Source: Acidipropionibacterium jensenii DSM 20535 (GTDB taxonomy: Bacteria > Actinomycetota > Actinomycetes > Propionibacteriales > Propionibacteriaceae). From it: a DNA stretch of 64,000 bases. Position numbers and translations under genes: made by a program. The notes below the pieces were generated by a model. That model had not been told where the DNA came from. It made no database searches and was given only the letters and a program-made list of their open reading frames with translations. Location of the stretch: contig NZ_AUDD01000012.1 in the NCBI RefSeq assembly GCF_000425285.1, positions 32,308-96,307 of the forward strand, given 5' to 3'. Every line of letters begins with the position of its first letter. Positions within the stretch are counted from its first letter, which is position 1. Positions 16,441 through 25,486 of this stretch are shown here, piece after piece.

Positions 16441-18534
16441 TCAGCTGCGCACCTCGTCGAGAGTGGCGAGCAGCTCGTCGGCGTACCGCTTGATCTTGCT
16501 GGGGCCGATCCCCGAGATCTGTCGCAGATCATCGGGTCCCGAGGGCATCTGCTCGGCCACGGCCAGCAGGGTGGCGTCGGTGAGCACCACGAAGGCGGGC
16601 ACCTTGTCGCGGTGCGCACGGTCCAGCCGCCAGGCGCGAAGCCGGTCCACCACGGCCGGGTCGACGTCGACCTCGCAGGCCATGTGATGACCCAGTTTCC
16701 GGTCGGCGGCGGCGGTGAGGGGACCCCCGCAGACCCGGCAGTCCAGCAACTTGACAGTGCGGTGTCTGGCGGGTCGCCCCGAGGTCGACGTCGTGGCGGC
16801 GTCCGGGGTGCCCGGAAGCCCCTTGAGGTAGCGCGAGATGCCGTACCGGCCCTTGGCGGTGCTGTTGCGGGCGAAGGTGATGTACAGGTGCCGGCAGGCA
16901 CGGGTCACCGCGACGTGAAGAAGGCGCCTCTCCTCGGCCAGTTCCTCGGGCCGGGTGGCCATCACGAAGGGCACCATCGCGTCCGAGACGCCGATCAACG
17001 CCACCCCGCGCCACTCCAGCCCCTTGGCGGCGTGCATCGTGGAGATCGTGACCCCGTCCACAGCCGGGGCCTGCTGCAGTGCGGCCGCCTGCTGGAAGGC
17101 CCGGTCGACATCGGCCAGACGGGCCTGGGAGTCCCCGGTCATCACCGTGCCGGCCAGGTCGTGGAGGGCCTGGAGAGACTCCCACCGCTGCCGCACGCTG
17201 CCCTGGCCCTCCGGGGCCTGGGCCGTCCAGCCCAGCCCGGCGAGCACCTCCTCGGCGTCCTGGAGTCCCAGGCCGGCCTCCCCCGGACCCTGCTCGACGC
17301 GCCGGGAGACCGCCGCCAGGGTCTGGCGAACCTCGGCACGGTCGTAGAACCTCTCGGCCCCCTTGATGAGGTAGGGGATCCCGGCCTCGGTGAGCGCGGT
17401 CTCCAGGGCCGGGGCCTGGGAGTTGACCCGGTGCAGCACGGCCAGATCTGCCCAGCCGATCCCCCTGCCGTGCAGCTCGCTCAGCCAGGCGGCCACCCCG
17501 GCGGCCTCCGCAACCTGGTCGGCGAAGGCTGCGAAGCGCGGCTGCGGGCCGTCCTCGGCCTGGGCGACGAGACGCACCCCCTGGTCCTCGCCGATCTGGT
17601 TGTCCTTCTTCCCGCCATGGTGCAGCACGGTGTTCGCCAGGGCCACGATCTGCGGGGTGGAGCGGTAGTTGCGCATCAGTTCTATCCGGGTGGCGCCGGG
17701 ATGCTCGGCGAGGAAGCCGGTGAGGTACTCGGCCCTGGCTCCGGCGAAGGCGTGGATGGACTGGTGCGGGTCCCCCACCACGCACACGTCGTCGCGTCCC
17801 CCGAACCACAGCTCCAGCAGGGTGTGCTGGATCGGGGAGACGTCCTGGTACTCGTCGACCACGAAGTGGCGGTACTGGTCGTGCACCCGGGCGGCGATCT
17901 CGGGATGGTCGGTGAGCAGGCCGACCGCGCACAGCAGGATGTCGTCGAGATCGATCACCCCGGTCTCCCTCTTGACGGCCTCATATCCCGACAGCACCCG
18001 GCCCACGACCGCCGCCGAGGCCCCGGCGACGACTCGTCCCTCGGCCCTGGCCAGTGCCGGGTACTGCTCCGTTCCGACGTTGGAGACCTTGGCCCAGGAG
18101 ACCTCGGCCGACAGGTCGCGCAGCAGGGCGGTGTCCACCCCCAGGCCGACTCTGCGGGAGGCCTCGGCGAGCATCCGGAACCGGGCGTCGGAGACTCGCG
18201 GCAACTCGCAGCCGTAGGCGCTCGGCCAGAAGTACCGCACCTGACGCAGTGCGGCCGAGTGGATGGTTCGCGCCTGCACTCCCCGCACTCCCAAGGCTGC
18301 GAGCCTGCCCCTCATCGTGCCGGCGGCCCGGGTGGTGAAGGTCACCGCCAGGGTCCGGTGCGGGTCGGCCCGCCCGGTGGCGGCCGCCCAGGCGATCCGG
18401 TGGGTGATCGCCCGCGTCTTGCCGGTCCCCGCCCCGGCCACCACGCAGACCGGGGCGCCGAAGGTGGTGGCGACCTGGCGCTGCTCGGGATCCAGGGCGT
18501 CGAGTATCCGGTCGGCAGTCTCATCGGGTGTCAC
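16441..18534 (-). CDS. uvrD2: ATP-dependent DNA helicase UvrD2 with HRDC domain
   Basis: A 697-residue SF1A 3'-5' helicase, close to the 700 residues of mycobacterial UvrD2. Seen are Walker A (VVAGAGTGKT) near residue 30, the DEXX box VVDEYQDVSPIQ near 225, and the motif VI region VAVTRACRHLYI. A linker then carries CRVCGG and a later HHMAC, matching UvrD2's cysteine-motif region but with only three Cys visible. A C-terminal HRDC domain contains ISGIGPSKIKRYADELL. The GTG start is chosen because it lies seven bases after TAGTGT and the protein then begins just before the conserved region. It functions in DNA repair or replication-fork maintenance. Confidence 0.93.
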   Translation of the reverse strand: MTPDETADRILDALDPEQRQVATTFGAPVCVVAGAGTGKTRAITHRIAWAAATGRADPHRTLAVTFTTRAAGTMRGRLAALGVRGVQARTIHSAALRQVRYFWPSAYGCELPRVSDARFRMLAEASRRVGLGVDTALLRDLSAEVSWAKVSNVGTEQYPALARAEGRVVAGASAAVVGRVLSGYEAVKRETGVIDLDDILLCAVGLLTDHPEIAARVHDQYRHFVVDEYQDVSPIQHTLLELWFGGRDDVCVVGDPHQSIHAFAGARAEYLTGFLAEHPGATRIELMRNYRSTPQIVALANTVLHHGGKKDNQIGEDQGVRLVAQAEDGPQPRFAAFADQVAEAAGVAAWLSELHGRGIGWADLAVLHRVNSQAPALETALTEAGIPYLIKGAERFYDRAEVRQTLAAVSRRVEQGPGEAGLGLQDAEEVLAGLGWTAQAPEGQGSVRQRWESLQALHDLAGTVMTGDSQARLADVDRAFQQAAALQQAPAVDGVTISTMHAAKGLEWRGVALIGVSDAMVPFVMATRPEELAEERRLLHVAVTRACRHLYITFARNSTAKGRYGISRYLKGLPGTPDAATTSTSGRPARHRTVKLLDCRVCGGPLTAAADRKLGHHMACEVDVDPAVVDRLRAWRLDRAHRDKVPAFVVLTDATLLAVAEQMPSGPDDLRQISGIGPSKIKRYADELLATLDEVRS

Positions 18535-18541
18535 GGGGTGA

Positions 18542-18547
18542 ACACTA
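18542..18547 (-). promoter_or_regulatory. Putative -10 box of uvrD2
   Basis: TAGTGT on the minus strand, then seven bases, then the GTG start at 18534. No ribosome site precedes the GTG, fitting a leaderless message. Confidence 0.5.
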
Positions 18548-18671
18548 GGCGCGGCCCACGACGGTTTCCCAGCCCGCCGGGTCTGCGACGGTCCCACCGC
18601 CCCCGATCGGCAGTCCCTGCCGGACCCGGATGCAACGGCCCGTCGGGACCGGTCCACCGGGAGCGTGACGA

Positions 18672-18677
18672 TATGGT
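18672..18677 (+). promoter_or_regulatory. Putative -10 box of the recCBD operon
   Basis: TATGGT about 24 bases before the recC ATG, leaving room for the GGGAGG ribosome site at 18689-18694. No good -35 box is seen. Confidence 0.35.
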
Positions 18678-18701
18678 CTGGCCAGGACGGGAGGCCAGCA
18701 G

Positions 18702-21700
18702 ATGAGCACTCAGCGGAGCGCGACCGTGACGGTCGTCGACTCATGGGAGTGTGCCGTCCGGGAGGTCCTGGACGCCCTGCAGCCGCCCGCCGATCCCGAC
18801 GTCGACCCCTTCCGGCTCCCTCTGCTGGTGGCTCCGTCGCGGGCCCACGGCCGGGCCATCGCCCAGCAGTTGGCCCTCCGCGACGGGATCGCGGCGGGCA
18901 TCGGAGGGGTGACGCCGGCTCGGCTGCGCACCGATCTGGAGAGCCTGCTGCTGGGTCTGCACACCGCCGACGACCCCTGGCGCGGAGCGGCTCTGGCCCT
19001 GCGCATCGCCGGGGTCCTCGACGACGTCGATCAGCCGTGGGCGCTGCCGGTCCGCCAGCACCTGACCGCCCTGGTGACCAGTGGGGTGCCCAGTCCGGCC
19101 TGGGATCTTGCCAGGCGCACCGCCGCCGATCTCGAGACGGTGGCGGGGCAGTGGCCCCAGATCCTCACCAGCTGGGCCCGCGGAGAGGATGTCGACGCCG
19201 CCGGACGCCCGCTGGACCCGGCCCACGCCTGGTGGGCGCCGCTGTGGCGCAGGCTGCTGGACCAGGATCACGACGTCCCGGACCCCGCCCGCCGTCGCGA
19301 CCTGCTGGCCGACGCCCTGGCCGATCCGTCGACCGTGCTGCCATGGTCGCGCTGCGCCTGGCTGACCGGACCCTCCAGCACCCCGGCCGATCGCGATCTG
19401 GCGGCGAACCTGGGACGGCGTCTCGGCTGCCGGGTGATCCATCTGGACACCGCCTGCCGCACTGTCGGGGACCAGACACTTCCCACCACCGATGGTGCCT
19501 GGGGATCCTTCAACCGCGTCAGGACAGCCTCCCGCACGGCCTGGCAGCGTCGCCTCGACGGCCAGCCGGCGACGACCGGTCCCCGTCCCGGCACCGGGTC
19601 CGACACCGGAGCGGATTCAGGACCCGATTCAGGCTCCGAGGAGGGACCGGGAGCGAGCGCAGGGGCGGGTGGCCCCACCACTCTGCTCGCGGCCCTGGTC
19701 GGCGGCTCGACCGGGGAACGACCCGCGCCCGACGGCACCGTGCGCATCCACGACTGCCACGGCCCGGACCGACAGGTCGAGGTGGTTCGCGACGTGCTGT
19801 GCGAGGCGATCGCCGAACTGCCCGGCCTGGAGCCGCGGGACATCGTCGTCGTCTGCCCCGATCCCCAGGTCGAGCAGATGCTGGCGGCCCTGGTCTGCCC
19901 GGCCGACCCGGCGGCCGAGGGCGCCCATCCGGCGCGCAGCCTGCGCGTTCAGGGTCCCGCCCACCAGACGACCAATCCGGTCGCCGAGGCGGTGGTGCGG
20001 GTGTTGGGACTGGGATCGGCCAGGGCCGGCGGTTCGGGACTGATCCAGCTGTGCGCCATGCCGGCGGTCGCACGGAGGTTCTCCTTCTCCCCCGACGAGC
20101 TCGCCGAGATCGCCCGGCTGGTCACCGATGCCGGGATCCGATGGGGGTTGGACGCCGGGTCGCGGGCCCGCGCCGGGCTGCCGCAGGTCCGGCAGTCGAC
20201 CTGGCTGGCAGGGGTGGAGCGGATGCTGCTCGGGGCGGCGATGTCATCGACCCCGCCGGGATGGCTGGCCACCGTCACCCCGGTGGAGGGGGTCGGATCG
20301 GCCGACATCGACCTGGTCGGGCGGCTCGCCGAGCTCATCTCGCGGGTGCGGCGCGCCGTCCTGGACAGCACGCAGCCCGCCACCGTCGAGCAGTGGACCG
20401 GTCGGATCGCCCGGATGGTGGCCGAGCTCACCGCCTCACCAGCCGCCGGAGCCTGGCAGGGGCCGGCCACGGTCGGCACCCTGGCACGACTGGCCGCGGG
20501 CCCCGAGGTCCGACTGGGCGTCACCGAGGTCATCGCGCTGCTGGAGGATCGGGTCCCGGCGGCCCGACCCCCGATCTGGTTCGACGGCAGCACCCACGTG
20601 TGCGGACCGAGAGACCTGGACGGGATCGCCCACCGGGTCGTGATCCTGCTCGACCCCGACGGCGGCGGCGAGCCGCCCGACGAGCTGCGCGGGCTGCGCG
20701 ATCCCGGCGATCCCGAGCGCGACCCCGGCGCCCTGGCCCGCCAGCTGCTGTTCGACGCGGTGGCCTCCGCCCGGCAGCGTCTGGTGGTGGTGCGGCAGGC
20801 CCACGACCCGGTGACCAACGCGCCGGTCCTTCCCGGCCCCTTCTCCGCCACCCTGGACGCCGCCATCGACCGGCTGGGCGTCGATGCGGCCGCCGTTCAT
20901 CTCGACCACGGTCTGCAACCCTTCTCCCGCACGGAGTTCGACCCTGACCGGCAGCGCCGTAGTTTCGACCCGGCGTGTGCAGCCGGAGCCACCGCCTCGT
21001 GCCTGGCCCCCGGCGTCATCACCGCCGAACCGCGCATCGCCCCGCTGCTGCCGGCTCCCGCCTCGGTGGGCGCCGGCGTGTGGTCGCCCGCCGATCTCGC
21101 CGGTGTGCTGCTCAACCCGGCGAGGGCCCTGCTGCGCGCCCGGCTGGGCACCGACACCCGCAGCTGGCGCGAGGAGCCCGCCGACGAGCTCCCGCTGGAC
21201 CTGGGGCCGCTGGACAGCTACGGGGTGCGCGCCCGGCTGCTGGCCGATCTGGAACGGGGCGCCAGTCCCGAGGACGCCCGGACCGCCGAGCGGCTGCGCG
21301 GTTCCACCCCGCCGGGCCGGATCGGCCTGGATGCGCTGGCCACCGAGCTCGACCGGGCCACCGCGATCCGGGCCACCGCCCAACGCGCCCGCGCGGCGGG
21401 CTCCGAGCAGCTGGTCGACGTCGATGTGGCGCTGTCCGGCGGCGATCTTCCTCCGCTGTCATGGCCCCAGGGCGCCCTCACCGAGCCGGATCGCCGGCTG
21501 CGGGTCGCCGGTCGGGTCCCGGTGTGGGGCGACGCGGTGGTGCACGCCAGTCCCTCGCGCGCCTCGGCCCGGGACCTGCTGAGGAGCTGGATCGAGCTGT
21601 TGTGCGTTGCGGACGGGCGGCCCGGCCAGTGGCGGGCTGTGCTGGCGTCGAACTCCCAGCCCTGGATCCTGGCGGCGCCCGACCCGCAGCGGGCCGCCGA

Positions 21701-22022
21701 CCTGCTCGCCGGGCTCGCCCGACTGGCGTGGTGGTCGACACAGCAGCTGGTGCCCCTGCCGCTGCGCACGATGGCGGTGATCGGTGGCCTGACCCGCGGC
21801 CCCCGTGCCGAGTGGGCCACCGAGAGGTCCGGGGTGGGCGTCCAGTGGGCCCGTGAGTTCGACGACGACTGGGCCGTCTTCCTCGACGAGGACGAGCAGA
21901 GCCTCCGGGCCACCTGCCTGGCCCGCGGAACGACCGCGGAGGATCTTGGCCGGTGGCTCTTCGAACCCGTCCAGGCCGCCTCCGGTCGCCCTGCCGTCGG
22001 CTCTCCCGGGGGGTCTCGATGA
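18702..22022 (+). CDS. recC: Exodeoxyribonuclease V subunit gamma, RecC
   Basis: A 1106-residue RecC, the subunit of RecBCD that holds the complex together, splits the duplex and recognises Chi-like sites. It opens with the helicase-like PLLVAPSRAHGRAIAQQLA region. Later it has QVEVVRDVLCEAIAELPGLEPRDIVVVCPD, typical of RecC, and a C-terminal segment ending near VQWAREFDDDWAVFLDEDE. No Walker A is present, as expected for the inactivated helicase fold of RecC. The start follows GGGAGG with eight bases of spacing. It is the first gene of recC-recB-recD and overlaps recB by ATGA. Confidence 0.92.
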   Translation: MSTQRSATVTVVDSWECAVREVLDALQPPADPDVDPFRLPLLVAPSRAHGRAIAQQLALRDGIAAGIGGVTPARLRTDLESLLLGLHTADDPWRGAALALRIAGVLDDVDQPWALPVRQHLTALVTSGVPSPAWDLARRTAADLETVAGQWPQILTSWARGEDVDAAGRPLDPAHAWWAPLWRRLLDQDHDVPDPARRRDLLADALADPSTVLPWSRCAWLTGPSSTPADRDLAANLGRRLGCRVIHLDTACRTVGDQTLPTTDGAWGSFNRVRTASRTAWQRRLDGQPATTGPRPGTGSDTGADSGPDSGSEEGPGASAGAGGPTTLLAALVGGSTGERPAPDGTVRIHDCHGPDRQVEVVRDVLCEAIAELPGLEPRDIVVVCPDPQVEQMLAALVCPADPAAEGAHPARSLRVQGPAHQTTNPVAEAVVRVLGLGSARAGGSGLIQLCAMPAVARRFSFSPDELAEIARLVTDAGIRWGLDAGSRARAGLPQVRQSTWLAGVERMLLGAAMSSTPPGWLATVTPVEGVGSADIDLVGRLAELISRVRRAVLDSTQPATVEQWTGRIARMVAELTASPAAGAWQGPATVGTLARLAAGPEVRLGVTEVIALLEDRVPAARPPIWFDGSTHVCGPRDLDGIAHRVVILLDPDGGGEPPDELRGLRDPGDPERDPGALARQLLFDAVASARQRLVVVRQAHDPVTNAPVLPGPFSATLDAAIDRLGVDAAAVHLDHGLQPFSRTEFDPDRQRRSFDPACAAGATASCLAPGVITAEPRIAPLLPAPASVGAGVWSPADLAGVLLNPARALLRARLGTDTRSWREEPADELPLDLGPLDSYGVRARLLADLERGASPEDARTAERLRGSTPPGRIGLDALATELDRATAIRATAQRARAAGSEQLVDVDVALSGGDLPPLSWPQGALTEPDRRLRVAGRVPVWGDAVVHASPSRASARDLLRSWIELLCVADGRPGQWRAVLASNSQPWILAAPDPQRAADLLAGLARLAWWSTQQLVPLPLRTMAVIGGLTRGPRAEWATERSGVGVQWAREFDDDWAVFLDEDEQSLRATCLARGTTAEDLGRWLFEPVQAASGRPAVGSPGGSR

Positions 22023-25000
22023 CGGACATCCCTCAGACGGGCCGACCCTTCGACATCACCGCCGACCTGCCCCACGGCACCACCCTTCTCCAGGCCAGTG
22101 CCGGCACCGGGAAGACCTGGGCGATCGCCGCTGTGGTGGCCCGCGCGGTCGCCTCCGGTCAGGTGAGCATGGACCGGGTGCTGCTGGTGACCTTCAACCG
22201 GTCGGCGGCGCGACAGCTGAGGTCGCGGGTCCACGCGAGACTGGTCTCGGCCCACCGGCTGCTCACCGGGGGGCGGGACGCCGCAGACGAACTGGACACC
22301 GTCCTGGCGTCGCGACCCGACGGCGAGCGCGCCCAGATGGCGGACCGGCTGCGGGCGGGTCTGGACGCCTTCGAGGACGCCACCATCACCACCACCCACG
22401 AGTTCGCCTCGAGGATGCTCGACGAGCTGGGGGTGCTGGCCGACCACGACCGGTCCTCACGGCTGCTGGCCGACGCGGGACCTCTCACCGACCAGGTGGC
22501 CGCCGACCTGTACCTGAGGGCGAATCTGGACCAGGACAGGCCGCCCTCCCCCGCACCCTCTCTTCGACTGGCCCGACAGGTCGCCGTCCAGTACCGCGAG
22601 GTGGAGATCGCAGAACCCTCGGGGACCCCCCGATCCCTGGACCGGACGCGGTGGGCCCGGGCGGTGCGGGCCGAGGTGGACCGGCGCAGCAGGGCTCAGG
22701 GCTGGCACACCTTCGACGACCTGATCGCCGACCTGGCCCACGCACTGGCCGATCCGGACCGCGGTCCGGCGGCGGTCCGGACGCTGTCGACGCGCTTCTG
22801 CCTGGTGATGGTCGACGAGTTCCAGGACACCGACCCGCTCCAGTGGGCGGCCCTCGACCTGGCTTTCCGGGGCAGGGTCGACCTGTGGCTGATCGGCGAC
22901 CCCAAGCAGTCCATCTACGCCTTCCGGGGAGCCGACATCCACTCCTACCTGGAGGCCACCGAACGGGTCGACCGGGTGCTGGCGCTGAGGGTCAACAGGC
23001 GCGCCGACCAGCCGGTGGTGGCCGGCATCTCGCACCTCTTCGGCCCGGCCCTGCTGGGCGACTCCAGGATCCGCCTGGAACCGGTGGAGGCCTGGCACAC
23101 CGGCAGCCGGCTGGGATGCCGGGCCACCGATGGACACCGCTACAGCTGGGAGCGACCGGTTCAGCTGCGCTGCATCCGGTCAGAGCGGGGCTCGATGGAC
23201 GGTGCCACCGCCGACCGGCGGATCGCCGAGGACCTGGCCAACCAGGTGGTGATGATGCTGGAGGGAGGCTCCACCTGGACCGATGACGACGGCCGGGTGC
23301 GTCCCCTGAGCGCCCCCGACATCGCCGTTCTGGTGCGCACCCGACGGCGGGGTTCCCAGATCCGGGCGGCGCTGGCCTCGGTCGGCCAGCCGGCCGTCTT
23401 CAGCGGGGACGAGTCGGTGTGGAGCAGTGCCGCCACCGCGGACCTGATCGACCTGCTGGACGCTCTGTCGCGACCCGAACCGGCGGTGATGGCACGACTG
23501 GCCCTGTCGCCACTGGGTGGGGGTCGTCCCGAGGAGATGGTGCGTCCCGACTCACGGGTCAGGCCCGATCTCGCGGTGTCGATCGGATCGTGGGCCCGGC
23601 GCTGGGACCAGCTGGGCCCCTGGGGGCTGGTCGACGAGGCGGTGCGACGACCCGGGGTGATGCCCTCGATGCTCTCCGATCCTCGCGGCGAGCGGTATCT
23701 CACCGACCTGCGCCAGGCGGCCCAGTTGTCGGCCACCGAGTCCCGGGACCGGGCGGACGGCTCCCTAGCCGGCCCCGAGGGAGCCGGCCGGCCAGGCCCG
23801 GCCGAGCTCGCCGGGTGGCTGCGGGACCAACGGGACTCGGCCTCGGTGGAGTCCCCGCGACGCCTGGAGACCGATCGGCGGGCGGTGACGATCATGACCA
23901 TTCATCAGGCCAAGGGGCTGGGTTTCCCGGTCGTCCTGCTGCCCGACGCGGCCCGCAGCTGGCCCATGAGGGACAGGGACGAGCCGCTGGTCTGGCATGA
24001 CGGGGCCCGACGGGTCCTCGACCTGGGAGGAGGCCAGGGCCACCGCCGGGAGCAGGCGTGGGAGTCGCATCTGGCCGACCAGCGGGCCGAGGACCTGCGC
24101 ACCCTCTACGTCGGACTCACCCGGGCCCGGTCCGCCCTGCGGCTGTGGTGGGCCCCGGACCGGCGACAGCACCGTGGTTCGCCGCTGCACCGGCTGCTCG
24201 CCTTCGACCACCTGTCGGTGCAGACCCCCGGCCCCGGCCAGCAGGACGTCGATCCGGCCCGGCTGAGCTGGCTCGATCCCTCCCTCATCGAGGTGGCCCA
24301 GGTGCCTCGCCAGATGCTGCTGACCCGCCATGACCGGGCGGCGGAGTCCGCGGTGGCGGCTCCTCGCAGCCTGGACCGACGGATCGACCGCTCCTGGGGA
24401 CGCACCTCCTACTCCGGTCTGACGGACGGTCTGCACACCTTCGGTGTCGATCCCCGGGCCAGTGGTGCGGACCGACCGGCAGGCACCGATGAGCCGCAGG
24501 AGGCCGAGACCTCGACGCAGACGACCGAGGCCATCGGCGGGCAGGACCCGGGGTCGGGGCTGTGCGCGATGCCCGGCGGAACCGCCTTCGGCACCCTGGT
24601 GCACGCCATTCTGGAGCGGGTCCGTCCGGTCGGCGAGGGGCTGTCCGCCGATGTTGCGGACCAGACCTCGGCGGCTCTGGCCCAGACCCCCCTTCCGGGG
24701 GTGAGCCCCGAGGATCTCGCCCGGGGCCTGGTCGACGTGATGCGCACCCCGCTGGGCGAGCTCACCTCGGGCCTGAGACTGTGCGACATCGGCGAGGGGA
24801 ACCGGCTCGCCGAGCTCGGCTTCGAGTTGGCGATGGCGCCCGACTCCCGGCACGCCTCGGTGCTGGCCGACATCGCGGCCGCCCTGAACGACCCCGGTCT
24901 GGTGTCCCCCGAGGATCCGCTGGCCGACTACGGACGCGTGCTGGCCGACTCCCCCGCCTCCGACCGGGTCCTGGCCGGATTCCTCACCGGCTCCCTGGAC

Positions 25001-25486
25001 GCCGTGCTGAGACTGCCCGACCAGCGCCATGTCGTCGTCGACTACAAGACGAACCGGGTCCCGCTGCCTCCCGGGGAGTCGCTGGAGCCTCGGCACTACG
25101 GCCACGCGACGATGACGCAGATGATGATCGACTCGCACTATCCCCTCCAGGCGATCCTCTACAGCGCCGCGCTGCACCGCTTCCTGGCGGCCCGACTGCC
25201 CGGGTACGATCCCGCGCGCCACCTCGGCGGGGTGGGCTATCTGTTCGTCCGGGGAATGACCGGCGACACCCCTGCACCGGCAGCCCCGGTGCTGGGCGGC
25301 TCTGTTCAGGGCAGCTCAACCTCGGGCAGCTCGCTCCAGGGCGACTCGGCCCGGGACACCCCCACCGGGGTGTTCAGCTGGTACCCCCGCCCCGAGCTGG
25401 TGGTGCGGGTCTCCGAGCTGCTGTGGCGCAGCAGCCCCGATCGCACCGACTCGCCCTCGGCTGCTCAGGAGGGCCGCCATGACTGA
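22019..25486 (+). CDS. recB: Exodeoxyribonuclease V subunit beta, RecB
   Basis: A 1155-residue RecB, the 3'-5' helicase and nuclease subunit of RecBCD. Walker A (ASAGTGKT) is at residues 26-33 and the DEXX box (MVDEFQDTDPLQW) near 265. The helicase motif TIHQAKGLGFPVV is near 630. The C-terminal nuclease domain has GTAFGTLVHAILE, LDAVLRL near 993 and VVDYKTNR near 1005, so the nuclease Asp and Lys residues are intact. The ATG overlaps the recC stop (ATGA) and the gene overlaps recD by eight bases, so the three subunits are probably made in balance. Confidence 0.94.
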   Translation: MTDIPQTGRPFDITADLPHGTTLLQASAGTGKTWAIAAVVARAVASGQVSMDRVLLVTFNRSAARQLRSRVHARLVSAHRLLTGGRDAADELDTVLASRPDGERAQMADRLRAGLDAFEDATITTTHEFASRMLDELGVLADHDRSSRLLADAGPLTDQVAADLYLRANLDQDRPPSPAPSLRLARQVAVQYREVEIAEPSGTPRSLDRTRWARAVRAEVDRRSRAQGWHTFDDLIADLAHALADPDRGPAAVRTLSTRFCLVMVDEFQDTDPLQWAALDLAFRGRVDLWLIGDPKQSIYAFRGADIHSYLEATERVDRVLALRVNRRADQPVVAGISHLFGPALLGDSRIRLEPVEAWHTGSRLGCRATDGHRYSWERPVQLRCIRSERGSMDGATADRRIAEDLANQVVMMLEGGSTWTDDDGRVRPLSAPDIAVLVRTRRRGSQIRAALASVGQPAVFSGDESVWSSAATADLIDLLDALSRPEPAVMARLALSPLGGGRPEEMVRPDSRVRPDLAVSIGSWARRWDQLGPWGLVDEAVRRPGVMPSMLSDPRGERYLTDLRQAAQLSATESRDRADGSLAGPEGAGRPGPAELAGWLRDQRDSASVESPRRLETDRRAVTIMTIHQAKGLGFPVVLLPDAARSWPMRDRDEPLVWHDGARRVLDLGGGQGHRREQAWESHLADQRAEDLRTLYVGLTRARSALRLWWAPDRRQHRGSPLHRLLAFDHLSVQTPGPGQQDVDPARLSWLDPSLIEVAQVPRQMLLTRHDRAAESAVAAPRSLDRRIDRSWGRTSYSGLTDGLHTFGVDPRASGADRPAGTDEPQEAETSTQTTEAIGGQDPGSGLCAMPGGTAFGTLVHAILERVRPVGEGLSADVADQTSAALAQTPLPGVSPEDLARGLVDVMRTPLGELTSGLRLCDIGEGNRLAELGFELAMAPDSRHASVLADIAAALNDPGLVSPEDPLADYGRVLADSPASDRVLAGFLTGSLDAVLRLPDQRHVVVDYKTNRVPLPPGESLEPRHYGHATMTQMMIDSHYPLQAILYSAALHRFLAARLPGYDPARHLGGVGYLFVRGMTGDTPAPAAPVLGGSVQGSSTSGSSLQGDSARDTPTGVFSWYPRPELVVRVSELLWRSSPDRTDSPSAAQEGRHD

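Noticed and set aside
15706..18705. Long plus-strand open frame antisense to uvrD2
   Set aside because: uvrD2 has every helicase motif on the minus strand; the plus frame resembles no protein.
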